Positions 24,646 to 38,500 of a stretch of 64,000 nt of DNA are shown here, one piece after another (within the stretch, counting starts at the first letter, position 1; the number at the start of each line of letters is the position of its first letter). Both the position numbers and the translations under genes were made by a program. The DNA lies in NCBI GenBank assembly GCA_024449915.1, contig JAMZAV010003114.1, positions 153,693 to 217,692 of the forward strand, given 5' to 3'. The DNA is from Sweltsa coloradensis (Eukaryota; Arthropoda; Insecta; Plecoptera; Chloroperlidae). The notes beneath the pieces were generated by a model, which saw only the letters and a program-made list of their open reading frames with translations, was not told the origin of the DNA and ran no database searches.

Positions 24646-24756
24646 AATTTTTTAATATAAAATTTAATACTTTTTTCTATTTACTCGGAATATTACAGAA
24701 TCTTTTCCCTTTCAGTACGGTTGTTATTAATTTGTAAACTGAAAACACTCTTAATC

Positions 24757-24850
24757 CGCGGTGGCTCATACGATTGGCGCGTTGGTCCAAAGCGGATGAC
24801 ACTAAGAGGACGTGGGTTCGAGTCACTCATAGGGCATGGGTTTTAAAAAC
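24757..24850 (+). repeat. tRNA-like SINE head
   Basis: GGTGGCTCATACGATTGG resembles an A box and GTGGGTTCGAGTCACTC a B box, about 50 bp apart. The stems do not close as in a functional tRNA. Confidence 0.5.
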
Positions 24851-26582
24851 TGTCCTTCGCCCTCATCTATCACCACTCACCATCTCGAATAGCAATGGCG
24901 CAATAACAGATACGTTAAGCAATAAATACCAGCATCGTCATTAATAATAATTAGTTGCACGGTTGTTGTATATATCTCATAATTGTATATTTTTAAAGAC
25001 TAACAACAATTATTATCCCCGGCTGGCAAATAAGATTGTGTCGAGTTACATTGCATGCGTCGCGTGCTGTGCTGCACGAGAAACTGAATGCATCCGCATT
25101 TTTTTTTAACAGTGTAGACCTCAGTCTCGAAGTGGATAAATAAATCAAGGTTTGACGTTGCGACACCGACAACGAGACACGAGATTGTTGATAAAGAACA
25201 GAATGAAAATATTGATTGTTGGCCACGGTAGTGTATTTGCTGCTGAGATATTGGTGCATTTTGATATTATTATGCTCATCAAATTCTTAAGATTTAACTA
25301 TCACCACTCCCATTTATCTAGTCCGCGCCCGGCTAGTGGGTGACCTGGGTTCAATACTTGTTTTGTTTCTATTTATATCTTGATTTTCATATAATAAAAA
25401 TTTTATTATAGGGCCTAATAATAAGTATCGAATCCCCTTACGAGTAGATGCATAAGGATTTAATACTCAGGCTATACCATGATTCCGAGAAAATAAAGCA
25501 CACGCCCATGTTGTCTTGGTACCCTAATGTTCTTTTTAATAAAAAGTTTTATATTGTTGTTTTGTCCCGTATTGAATATTTTGCTTTCTAATAATTTAGG
25601 AACGCACAATGTTTACTGCTGTATTGTCTTCACAAAGCTTGAGTGGCTTTATTGTTGTTGCTTGATTTTATAGAGTTGAGTTGAGACACTGTGTGCTCTA
25701 CTCTATAGTGTTGAATCCAATTCCATATTTGGCCTATAATAGATTATAGAATATAAATATTTTGCTTTGATATTAATAAATTTAAGTCATTACATTGATA
25801 TAATTTATAAGTATCTTTTACAGTTGTACTCTGGTACAATACAACGGTAACAAACATAAACGGTTCATATAAATGTTTATACGTTCATATGCGCCCCGCC
25901 CTATAGAATATATCCGTACGTATTTTAATTATAAATTCTTATAAATCTATATTGCAAATACTAGATTTTGAATTCATATTGAGCCACACGATACCTCTTC
26001 TTCACTAAGTGGTTCTACGACATATTTGTCCCGCAAAACCTTATTTATTTACACTGTGCTGGCTTAAAACATGTGTAGGATCATATGGGTGTTTACAAAG
26101 GTATCCTCCTTAGGCGGCCATGACGGTGCTACGCCCCCTCGACACTATAGCGCATTCTCTAGGTGATTTGAGTCCTCTGAATTTTAATATTACGATTCTG
26201 GTAAGAGAGGAAGTGTGATGTCTTCGATTTTCACGACATCTGAATTACAATCACACATCATCAGATAAGATCAATCGCATTTGCACCAAAATAACCTTGA
26301 AGCTAGCATTTTTCCGGGGTCAAGCCCCCCCCCCAACCAGTTTGTTTGTAAGTTCTAAATGGGAGAGTGGGTGGGTCCTGTTTTAAGGGCTTGCTCCTGT
26401 CCAATTGAGGGGTTCAGCACACCACTGAAAATAGATCCTAGCCACCCTATAACCCTTCACTTAGTTTGTCACCTGAAGAGAAAATGCATTCTGCAGGGGC
26501 AGGTATCCCCTGAAAACTTAATTCATTACATAGTACTTCTCCAATGCGTGTGCTTGCTTATAGACTTGAGAAGTGACTTGCA
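24851..26582. other. Intergenic, 5' flank of CYP4 gene A
   Basis: AT-rich, with no ORF that carries a domain or good splice context. The sequence just before 26583 should contain the P450 promoter and 5' UTR, but I can assign no element to it. Confidence 0.35.
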
Positions 26583-29500
26583 ATGCTTCTGGAGGTGACG
26601 ATAGCCGTGGTGCTGGGCCTAGTGGGCCTATTGCTGGTCTTTACTCCTTACACGTGGCGGTCCAGCAAGAGTGTGGCTCTCATGAAGCGCATGCCCGGGC
26701 CCAGAGCCTGGCCCATTATAGGTTCCGCGCTGGAGCTCATGATCCCACATGAAGGTAACTCATTATGTTTAAGACCCTGTAGAGTTTGATTTCTTAGTTC
26801 TCTGGATTGTATTGGTAATTCTCTGGTTGTTCCTAGAGCTCCTGCCGTTGATGGTTCGCCTGGTGAACCAGTATGGGCCTGTGGTTCGTATGATCTTCAT
26901 GGGGTTGTTCACCGTCTTCTTGACGGACCCAGACGACATAGAGGTGAGTTCTAACCTAACCTAACCTCAGACACACAGGAGGAGTTTGTCTGTGACAACG
27001 ATGATGTTTCTAGTACAACTTACGCAGTCATAGGGTTTGCCTTCTTCACATCTATCCACCTGACGTTTTGTGCCTTGTACATTATTGTTATAGAGGCCAT
27101 ATTGGACATGTTAAATGTTGTCTCGTGGAAAATCTGCCAAGGGTGCAATTACATGCACCTTTTAAGGTGTCAAGTCGTTTAGAATTAGAACAATTGTAAA
27201 GGGAATGCCCAAAAATAACGAAGTTTCTTGCATTCACATTAGCGACTGAAAAAAAAAAACTTGGGGGAAAACTGTCAGTAGAAATTTCCTGAGGCGGGTA
27301 TAGAACCAATATCTTCCAACTACAATACCATTTATTGCCTTGCCAACTCATAACGGCCATCATCACGTACATGTGGTATGGTTGTGTTATTTGTGAATAT
27401 AAATATGTATACTCATTGACTTTACATTTTTTTGTTAGCTTTGTTTGTTTTTTGTTTCAGATAATACTGAGTAGCAAACAGCACATTTCTAAAAGTATTA
27501 TCTACACGTTCCTACATCCCTGGTAGGGAACTGGTCTTCTTACGAGCACAGGTGGGTTAAGGAGCTGTGTGTGTGTGTGTTCACGTTCCTACATCCCTGG
27601 TAGGGAACTGGTCTTCTTACGAGCACAGGTGGGTGCGGGAGCTACAGCTAGATAGGGAGCAAAGCTTAACTTTACTTTAGAATGTGAACGTCTACATAAG
27701 GGTCGGAGTCAAACAGGTCCTAAACAAACAGGCCTAAAGAACATGATAAGTACAAACATTGTTTTAACTTACATAACCAACTGTTCTAATTGTCTCAATA
27801 CCCTTTACCTATCCCACGAGAACTAAACGACGTTGTACCTTCCAGGCAGCAAGTGGCAGAAGCGCCGCAAGACCCTCACCCCGGCCTTCCACTTCCAGGT
27901 CCTGCAGGACTACGTGCCTGTGTTCAACGCGAACAGCGCGATCCTAGTGGAGAAACTGCGCACCCAGGTCGGCGCAGACCACGTGGACGTAGCGTCGTTC
28001 ATCACGCTCTGCACGCTGGACATCATATGTGGTACTAAACCGGGTTTACCTTCCAGGCAGCAAGTGGCAGAAGCGCCGCAAGACCCTCACCCCGGCCTTC
28101 CACTTCCAGGTCCTGCAGGACTACGTGCCTGTGTTCAACGCGAACAGCGCGATCCTAGTGGAGAAACTGCGCACCCAGGTCGGCGCAGACCACGTGGACG
28201 TAGCGTCGTTCATCACGCTCTGCACGCTGGACATCATATGTGGTACTAAACCGGGTTTAATAAATACAGTTACATAAGCAACGAAAACAATCGAATTCAA
28301 AATGGATGAAATCGTAAATTTATTGACTAGTATTATTGTATCGAATTTAAGATGACGTTTCGCCACCCATGTTGGTGGCTTCTTCAAGACAGTCAGTCTT
28401 CAGCAGTGCCTCATCATTGACACGACGCAACAGCCCAAGCGCAACACTGCTGAAGACTGACAGTCTTGAAGAAGCCGACAACATGGGTGGCGAAACGTCG
28501 TGCAGTGCCTCATCATCACACGACGCAACATCCCAAGGATCTCATCTACGGGTTGTGAAAGCCTACAATATCTCTTATTTGATGATATTCACATTTGCAT
28601 GACTTCAAACTATCTAGGTGCCCAAGCCAAGCCGCGGTGTGGTTATACACTCTGGCACCAAATACAGGAGCTAGAAAGAGTTATACGTACACACATGAAA
28701 TGTGAAACTAATTTTAAAACAGTTGTACAGTCAGAAAATTTTAAGTATTAGCAACACGTAAATATTTTTGTTTTGAATAATAAAATTCCTTCTGGATGAG
28801 ACTTTCAGTTATGCTCAAAATCACGTTGTGGATGTGACTTTCAGTTACTTCTCCTAATCCAACTGCTCAAAATCACGTTGTGGATGTGACTTTCAGTTAC
28901 TTCTCCTAATCCAACTGCTCAAAATCACGTTGTGGATGTGGCTTTCAGTTACTTCTCCTAATCCAACTCAAATCACGTTGTGGCAGTGACTTTCAAAATA
29001 TTTCTCTATATCACTGCTCAAAATCACTGTAAGTGATGTGACTTTCTTCTTCTCCTAATCCAACTGCTCAAAATCACGTTGTGGAGTGACTTTCGTTACT
29101 TCTCCTAATCCAATGCTCAAAATCACGTTTTGGATGTGACTTTCAGTTATTCCTAATTGCAACTTTCAATCCGTTTGAAGTACTTTCAATACGTTCGTAG
29201 TCAATGCTTTCAGTTACTTTCCTAACCCTGCTAAAATTTGATCGATGCTCAATTCTCCTTCAATGTGAAATCACTTCGTGTTGACTTCGATTACTCTCCA
29301 ATCCACTGCTGAAATCAGTTATTCTCTAATTCACTGTCAAATCACTTGTCGAATACTTTGTTACTTTCTTAATCCAACTGCTCAAAATCACGTTGTGGAG
29401 TGATTTCATTATTCTCCTAATCCAACTGCTCAAAATCACGTTGTGGATGTTATTCTATCTAATCATTCAATCACTTGTCATATTACTTGTATTACTTCAA

Positions 29501-32500
29501 TCATTCTCAAATCAATGTAATTTCACGTGATTCTCTACTTCATCTCTATTCGATTGTTCAATTCCCTTTCCATGCTTCATAATTCACGTTATCGATTCTT
29601 CAATTCCCTTCCCTGCTCAAAATCACGTTGTTGCTTACTTCAAATTCACTATCTGATGTGGAATCTTTCAGTTATTTCTCCTAATCCTACTGCTCAAAAT
29701 CACGTTGTGAGATGTGACTTTAGTATTTTCCTAATCCACAATGCTCTAAAATCACTGGTGTGATTTCTTTCCTATCAACTGCTCAAAATCACTTGTGGAT
29801 GTGACTTTCAGTTATTCTTTAACTCTCCAAAATCACGTTGTGGGATCTTATTTTCTTCCAATCCAATTGCTCAAAATCACGTTGTGGTGTGATTTCTTCA
29901 TTCTCCTAATCCAAATCTATAATTTTGTGTGATTCTTTACGTTATTCTCCTAATCCAACTGCTCAAAATCACGTTGTGGTTGACTTTCAGTTCTACTCTC
30001 TAAATCCAATGCTGAAATCACTTGTGGATGTGACTTTCAGTTACTTCTTCCAAATCACTGCAAATCACGTTGTGGTTACTTCATTCAATTTCCTAATCCA
30101 ACGTGTCAAATCGTTGTTCTTTCAGACTTCATTCTCTATGCTCAATCCGTTTCGAATTACTTTCAGTACTTTCATCATCTGCTAAATCACGTATCAATGT
30201 CAAAATCAGTTGTGGCTCTACTTTCATCTAATCACTTCCGAATGCTCTAAATCACGTTGTCGATCATCTTCAAATTAGTTTTGATCACTTCAATATTCAC
30301 TTAGACTGTCACATCAGTTATGCTCCTAATCAATTGCTCAAAATCCGTGTCATACTTTCGTGTTTCCTAATTCTTACTCTCAAAATCACGTTGTGGTGTC
30401 TTTCAGTTCTTCTCCTAATCCACTTCAAATCACTTGTGGATGTGACTTCAGTTATTCTCTATCCGAACTGCTCAAAATCACGTTGTGGATGTGACTTTCA
30501 GTTATTTATCCTAATCCATACTGCTCAAATCACGTTAAGTTGTGCAGTACTTTCATACTTCTCAAATCACGTTAATATACTTTGTTTTTCTCTATTCTCT
30601 AAATCACTGTGAATCACTTGTCAGTTTTTCTACTAATCCATACTGCTCAAAATCACGTTGTGGAGTGTTCAGTACTTTCAGTTACTTCTCTAATACTTTG
30701 ATGCCTATTCATTTATTTCTTCACTTAAAATCACTATCGGATGTGACTTCAATTACTTTGATTAATCCACTCTCAAAATATTTCGTCCTATTCCAACTGC
30801 TCTAAATCACTTGTGGATTGACTTTCAGTTATTTCTCCTAATCCAACTGCTCAAAATCACGTTGTGGATGTGCTTTCAGTTACTTCTCTAATCCAACTGC
30901 TCAAATCCACGTTTAATTACTTTCGTTACTTCTCTCTAATCCATTTCTTCCCTAAAATCACGTTGTGGATGTGCTTTCAGTTACTTCTCCATAATCAACT
31001 GGTCAAAATTTCACGTTGATCTATGAACTTTCAATTATTTGATGTAATTCAACTGTCTTCAACAACTTCAACGTTGTGGTGTGACTTTCAGTTACTTCTC
31101 CTAATCCAACTGCTCAAATCACGTTGTGGATGTGACTTTCAGTTTTCTCCTAATCAACTGCTCAAAATCACGTTGTGATTGACTTTCAGTTTACTTCTCT
31201 AATCCAACTGCTCAAATCACTTGTGGATGTGACTTTCAGTTATTTCCCTAATCCAACTGCTCAAAATCACGTTGTGGATGTGACTTTCAGTACTTCTCCT
31301 AATCCACTGCTCAAATCACGTTGTGATGTACTTCATATTCTCCTAATCCAACTGCTAATCACGTTGTGGATGTGACTTTCAGTTACTTCTCCTAATCCAA
31401 CTAGTACAAGTGTCTAATTGTCAATTTCAATTGTCCGGTTACTCTGTCAATATGTTAACTTTAAATCGTAAAGGTAAACTCTGTTTCAAAGAAATACTTT
31501 GATTTCCATAAAGGCTATCAGTGCGACGGATTTTTAAATTCCTAATGCATTTTTGTGTTCAGTCCTGTAGTCACTGTTTTGTTTTCCGTACTTGCAACTG
31601 GCATTATTTCCTATTTCCTCTCAAACAAACGGTTATTTTTGCAGAAACTGCTATGGGAACTTCTATAAACGCTCAGAATGGTGAATACGTTGAATACATT
31701 GACGCCGTGAAGAGGTAGGTCAACAATGCTTGAAGGTTGTTGAGTTCTTTTCGCATATTTACAATAACTTACTGTAGGCTAATTTACAACTGACGCAAAC
31801 CCCATAGTTTCACTGTAAAGCTATTGGAAATAAAAAATTCAAATTACATATTTTAATTAGGACTGTGTCGGTCCGGGTCTTGAAGGTCGGGTCTGGCTCA
31901 GGCACCGAACTGCTTCGGGTTCTCGGGTCGGGTAGGAAAAAGACGAACATTATGCGTGAAAGTGGGAAGGATCTTACATTATGATTAGGGCCCCGTGAAA
32001 TTAACTTTTTTGTAGCGTGAATTTCCCCAAAGATGCATTAATTTGCATTTATTCACAAATGGTCATAAAAATAAATATAAATAAATAAATATATAAAATT
32101 GTCACTACAGTTGAACACCTCATTTTTCTCCAAAGTATTTGACAAAATGACTCAAATTGGCCAAAAAGGCTAGTTTTAGCTCAAGTTAGCCGAAATACCA
32201 CATGTTTAGTTCAAATTATCAAATATGCTAACTTAGCTACCATATTTTAGCAATAATAAGCAAAAATCAAATTGGCCAATAACACTCAAAACCTATCGAA
32301 AGTTCCACAAATAAACTCTAAACAATTTCACGGGGCTCTAGTTATGATTTTCGCCCAATTCATTTTCTATTGTAAGTTTGACATGAATTCCATTTTTTTG
32401 TATAAATGAGCTGTAAATATTGACTGGACCGGCACCTCCACCAAAACCGTATGTAAATCCTGGACCGGCACCTCCACCATTCCCCTAAATGTATTTTTTG

Positions 32501-35500
32501 TTACCAGAAAATCGGATACGTTTCTTGAGTATTTACCCTCAAATACCCGACCCACTCTGAAATATCGGGTACCCGACCTAAAATATCGGGTATCCGCTCT
32601 GAAATATCGGGCATTCGCTCTGAAATATCAGGTACCCGACAGATCGGGTACCACTCTGAAATATCGGGTACCCGCTCTGAAATATCGGGTACCCGACCTG
32701 AAATATCGCCTGAAATATCGGGTACCCGTACACCACTCACTCCTACTTGGACCACGTTTCAGAATGGGCGAATGTTACCACCACAGAACGCTCTCGATTT
32801 GGCTTTACAACGACTTCGTGTTCAATCTGAGTCCAACCAGAACAAAACAGACGGAAGCAGTAAGAATTCTACATTCGTTTACGAAGAAGGTATATCATTT
32901 TTGATACATTAAAATTGGTGAATTTATTTCATATTATCATATAAATAAGCAAGCTGACGAAACTATATTTCTATGTCGTACCGCTGTATTATTTATTCAT
33001 TGAGTACCTATATGGTTGTGTTAAGCAACACTTACAATAATACTCACCATTTAAACATTAAAAGAATCGTCCAAAAGAGTAACCCGGACTAACGTCCAAC
33101 ATTTACTGCTGCTGTTTGTTGCAATTGACGAGATCCACGGTTATAATTAATATTATACACATTATTTATAAATAAGGCATAAATGACTTTTGTATGATCA
33201 CTGGGCTGTTGCGTTGTGTCGATGATGAGGCACTGCTCGACGTTTCGCCCCCATGTTGGTGGCTTCTTAATGAATGAATGAATGAATGAATTAACGAGCG
33301 AATAAACGAATGAACGAATGAAAGAAAGAATGAATGAATGAAAGAATAAATGAATGAATGAATGAATGAATGTTTTCTTAGAAACCACCAACATGGGTGG
33401 CAAAACGTCGAGCAGTGTCTCATCATCGACACGACTCAACATCCCATTGATCAAACAGACGTCATTGACGGGAAGTTAAAGCCTACAATATCTCAAGGCA
33501 TCAATGATTTGCAGGTTATTAACGAGAGGCGAGCGGAGTACCGGTCGAAGCAAGAGAACGCTACAGACGATGATCGTAAGTTTATTATATAATATTTAAC
33601 ACTATGCTCACAACACATTCCTAGTTACGCCCCTTCATTTGGAATACGTGTATTAATGGAAATATAATATTGTCATGAAGATTATATAACGTATCAGAGC
33701 AAATAATTTGACCAATTTAAGAAAGAATCGAGAGCCAATCGTTTACGATTTGATCTAATCGCCTCACGCGACATTCAGTGAAGTACATCCACGTGGTTTC
33801 AGGATCTCATAAGAAGCTGACTTTCCTGGATGTGCTGATCGAGGTAGCAGAGAGGGAGGGGTCACTCGACGACCGGGACATTCAGGAAGAGGTGGACACC
33901 TTCATGTTTGAAGGTCACGACACCACCTCGGCAGCCATCTTGTGGACGCTCTATCTACTCGGCGGCCATCTTGAGATACAGGTATATGTATGTAATGTGG
34001 AGCTGCGGTTATGAATTTAAGTCTGAAGTCAGTTATACTGATGATTAATTGACATAACAAGTTGACGATATTATTGACAATGACGATGATAACGACCAGT
34101 GCTGTTGACACTCCGTGCAATACAACATATTATCCTACAACCAAGATACTTCAGCCATTGTATTGATGTCGAGGTCTTTACAGGAGAAGGCAGCTGCAGA
34201 GTTGTCCGAGATGTTCGGCTCTGACCGACGAGAGCCGACAATGACCGATCTTGCCAATATGACGTACCTGGACAAAGTCATCAAGGAGTCGCTGCGTCTT
34301 TACCCAAGCGTGCCGGCAATATCACGCCTAGTAGAAGAGGACCTTCCAATCAGTACGTTCCATTTGTTATTATGTATTTCTTTCATCATCATTATTTATC
34401 GCCGTTTCCTGCTTCTGGCAGGGTCAGTTTGGGTTTAGCAACCAAATATTTTGCCACTTCTTTCTATCCTGCCACATTCGTATCTCTTCCACATCTTCCC
34501 GGCTCTCTCCTCTTGCCTCCAAGTCTCCTGCTATGGTGTCCTTCCATCTCTACCTTGGTCTACCCCGTCTTCTTCTTCTTCCTGCTTCAATCCTTCTTTC
34601 ATACATTTTTTGAGCATCCTATTTTATCTTTATATATTTATTGTAATGAAACAAGCTTTATAATAATGTACATGCATGCATATGCATGCATTAAACGACG
34701 TCTATATTGATTTCGTCAATTTATTTAATTATTTAAATTAATATTCCATTCAGTTATTTTATTTATGTTATAAATGCACGGGGATGAAAAACTTGGTTTG
34801 AAAATACACTGGAATCGGAGGTCTAATACACACAAACAAAATGGTTGCAAAGAAACAGGATATATTGCCAAGGAATACAGACAATCTAGGTGCCCGTTAG
34901 GGCGCCGCAGCCAAGCCGCGGTGCGCTACACACTCAAGCACCTTATACACCAAGCAGAGTTGGGGTGATTTCGAGGTGTTACCCAGCCGTCATGTAACGT
35001 GATGTAAACTTGAAAACTATCACAATCGAGGGGATTTAGGTACCTGACAACACATGCCAAATTTTATTGGGGTACGATTATTCCTTCTTGGTGAAAAAAT
35101 GGCTTGAAACATGCTCAAAATCACTTTAAGGATGTTAGCTACTGCTACTGCTACTGCTACTGCTAACATCTAATTCGTCAGTTTCAATCGGCCCGCGATT
35201 CTGACCAGACGGGTGGGGCTACAATGTTCATATTTTACATGGACATTAAGGTTATAGTAATATAGTCTCTTTTGAAAAAAAAAGTTGAAAAAGTTTGCTG
35301 GAAGGCTTCCAAATAAAGGTTTTAAAATAAGCCTTATACACTAGGCATACAATCAACAAGTAACTATAGTTACTTGACACTTGTTGACGGTACAAGCAGA
35401 GTTTAGGCGGGAAAGTGCGATACGTAAACAAATAGCGGACATTTTAAATTTTTCTTCTTTGTGTGGAACGAGAAAAGGTGTCATTATACTCTCATAAAAC

Positions 35501-38500
35501 AAATCAGAAACCGTCCCTGGCCTAGGCCCAGATGTAGAAAATTATTTATAATACAACAGTGTAGGTCAAAAGTTCCATTAGGCTATGGACTAGATAAAAT
35601 AAGTACTTACATTACATGTTTGACAAGCCTAGCCAACCCTAGGCCAGCACAACCTTTTTCTGACACACTTTCCGCACAAATAACCAGTTTTGATTACTAA
35701 AAGCCTAATGCAGATAAACAATGGTATGATAGTCCTAGGCTATTCCAAAATTTACGGCAATAATAAGCCTTTTCTTTTTTTTAATAAACTCACGCAATCT
35801 CCTGTCACTTTTAATGAAAATGTAAAACAAAAGATGGTGAAAATTTTCAATATTCTTTTGATTATCTGATGATTTACATGGCTGTGGATGCAGTGAAATA
35901 GGTGTAAAATAACATTAGTTGTGCGTTTGTTGTTACTTGGGAAAGTTTTAATTGGATGTGAGTTGCCTAGACTTAACCAGTCCTTATACCGTCGTTATAC
36001 CATGGTTATACCACCTATACCCAGGATGTACATGAATCCGGGCCTAGATATTTTACATCCTATTGTTATTGCTAATGCCATTGCAATTGAATCAACTTTG
36101 ATAAAATATTATATTTTAACAAATAATTTTGTAATGGAACTTGAAAAAGTAATGAGATCACACACACAACAAAAACTTGTAGAAATACAGCCAAACCTTA
36201 CACACTCAAAAGGAATGAGATCTAAAAAAAGGGCCAAGCTCATCTACCCTTCCACATTTGCGCATTCTTAATTCATAAACGTACAGGGTCCCATAACAGC
36301 ATCCTCGAAAAGCTTGGCAAAATAGAATTTGCATGTTTACGTTTAAATTAATTAGAAAAAAAGAACTTGGATAAACTATTACGTTTAAATTAATAATCGC
36401 AAATTCTATTTTGCCAAGCTTATCGAGGATGCTGTTATGGGACACTGTACGTTTATGAATTAAAAATGCGCAAATGTGGAAGGGTAGATGAGCTTGGCCC
36501 TTTTTTTAGATCTCATTCCTTTTGAGTGTGTAAGGTTTGGCTGTATTTCTACAAGTTTTTGTTATGTGTGTGATTATATGTCTACAGATAATGGAACAGT
36601 CTTCCCCATACACACATAATAATATTATATGAAAATCATGGCGCTCCACTCCTATTCAATATATACTCAGCGGACCTCCCTAAACTTCCTCCTGATGTGG
36701 ATATCCATTTATTCGCGGACGATGATGCCCTGGCAGCTACTGCAAGATCTCCTACACTGACCGTAGCTTTACTCCAGGCAGGTCTCAACAAGATGGCAGC
36801 CTGGTATGCCAAGTGGCGAACTTCGATCAACCCATCCAAAACTAAAGCAGTTTATTTCACAAAGCGAAGGAAGCCGCTACTGCCCTATCTGGAGCTAGCA
36901 GGAGTACAGATCCCTTGGTCAGCATCTGCCAACTACCTTGGTACGGAGATGGATGCACGTCTTACCTGGTTAAACCACATTCAAAACATCCATCGCAAAG
37001 TCACTGGAAAAGCGGCAGCCCTACGCCACGCCCTCTACTTACTTCCGCGCAAATTGATTTATCTGACCGTCTGACCATCTACAAACAGATTCTCCGACCG
37101 GCCATCGCCTATGCATGCCCAGTGTGGTCCGGTGTGACACTCAGCAATCTTGATTCACTACAACGGCTACAGAATAGAATCTTGCGAATGGTGTCCTTCG
37201 CCCCGCGTGAAACTCCCATCCACCTTCTCCACGAAGACCTAGAAATAGCATCAATAGCCGAGCACCTCCGTGATGTCTCCCGAACATTCTACAACGACCT
37301 ACCAGACAGAAGAAATCCGACCATCCAGGCGCAGACACAGTTCCTTCCGAGCCCAAACGACATATATATATTAGACCTATATCAGCAATCAGAACACCTC
37401 TCACCATACCACCTCGTCATCTCAACCGAAAGCGGCCCCCTATGTTCCAAGGAGGTCTTCCACCGCCCGCCAAGAAGAGACGGGAATAACAAAACCGTTC
37501 CTACTGTAAACTCATTTTTGCCCCCACCCACATCACACTGTACAATTATCTGGCGGATGATCCGCTATTCCCCAAATTAAACCCCCCATTTCCAATCATA
37601 CAGTCTGGAAAAATCCACGACTCCGCGTTCTCATCATCAAGCACCCCCATCAAACCGTAATTTATGGCCATCAGAGGCCGGTATTTACATTGCAACTCAC
37701 GGACAAAGAGTTCCGATGAGAAGAAAATAGATAGAGGCGCTCCATGCCGTCAGAAAAGATGAAACGTTGGAAAAACTTATGTGAAATTGAAATATTAGCA
37801 TATTTGGTTAAATGTTGTTGTAGAACAAAATAAGAAAATATCAGGAGTCGTCGTAGGAAATATAATATGTTTGAGCTCATCCCCATGTTTTATCTTTATT
37901 CGTTGTCAAATAAACGTTTACAAGTGTTGTTGTCGTTTGCAGAGAACTACGTGATACCAGCCAATACAAACGTGCCGATTATTCCGTTCATTCTCCACCG
38001 CAATCCAGATATCTACCCGGATCCGGAACGCTTTGATCCGGAACGTTTCTCTCCGGAACAGTCTTCCGGTCGTAACCCATTCGCCTACATACCGTTCAGC
38101 GCCGGGCCCAGAAACTGCATAGGTATGTGAGGCCAGGGAGAGTTTTATCATTTTATATCACAAATTGTATGTTTTATTTATTTTAATATTTTTTCGTGCC
38201 CAGGGTGTAATGAATGCTCCTCTCCACTAACTAGGTATGTTGCGGATAGGATTGTGAAGGGATGTCCGAGGGCTGTTTAAGAGGACTAATCCCGTGCATT
38301 CGCATTAACGACCGAGAAAAAACTCGGAAACAACCTTCAGTCAGGATTGCCGGTCTCGACGGGATTTAAACCAGGACCTTCCTAATCAGAATCCTGTCCT
38401 TAATTGCATTTTATCATGATTTCGATTATCGACCTGTTTATAATTATTATAATGTAACGCGCAGTGTTATACTCAAGTGTTGGCCATTTACTATTTCTCA

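Noticed and set aside
28795..31405. CRISPR-like regularly spaced repeats
   Set aside because: The 52-bp units abut without unique spacers, are AT-rich, and lie in a P450 intron; this is a satellite.
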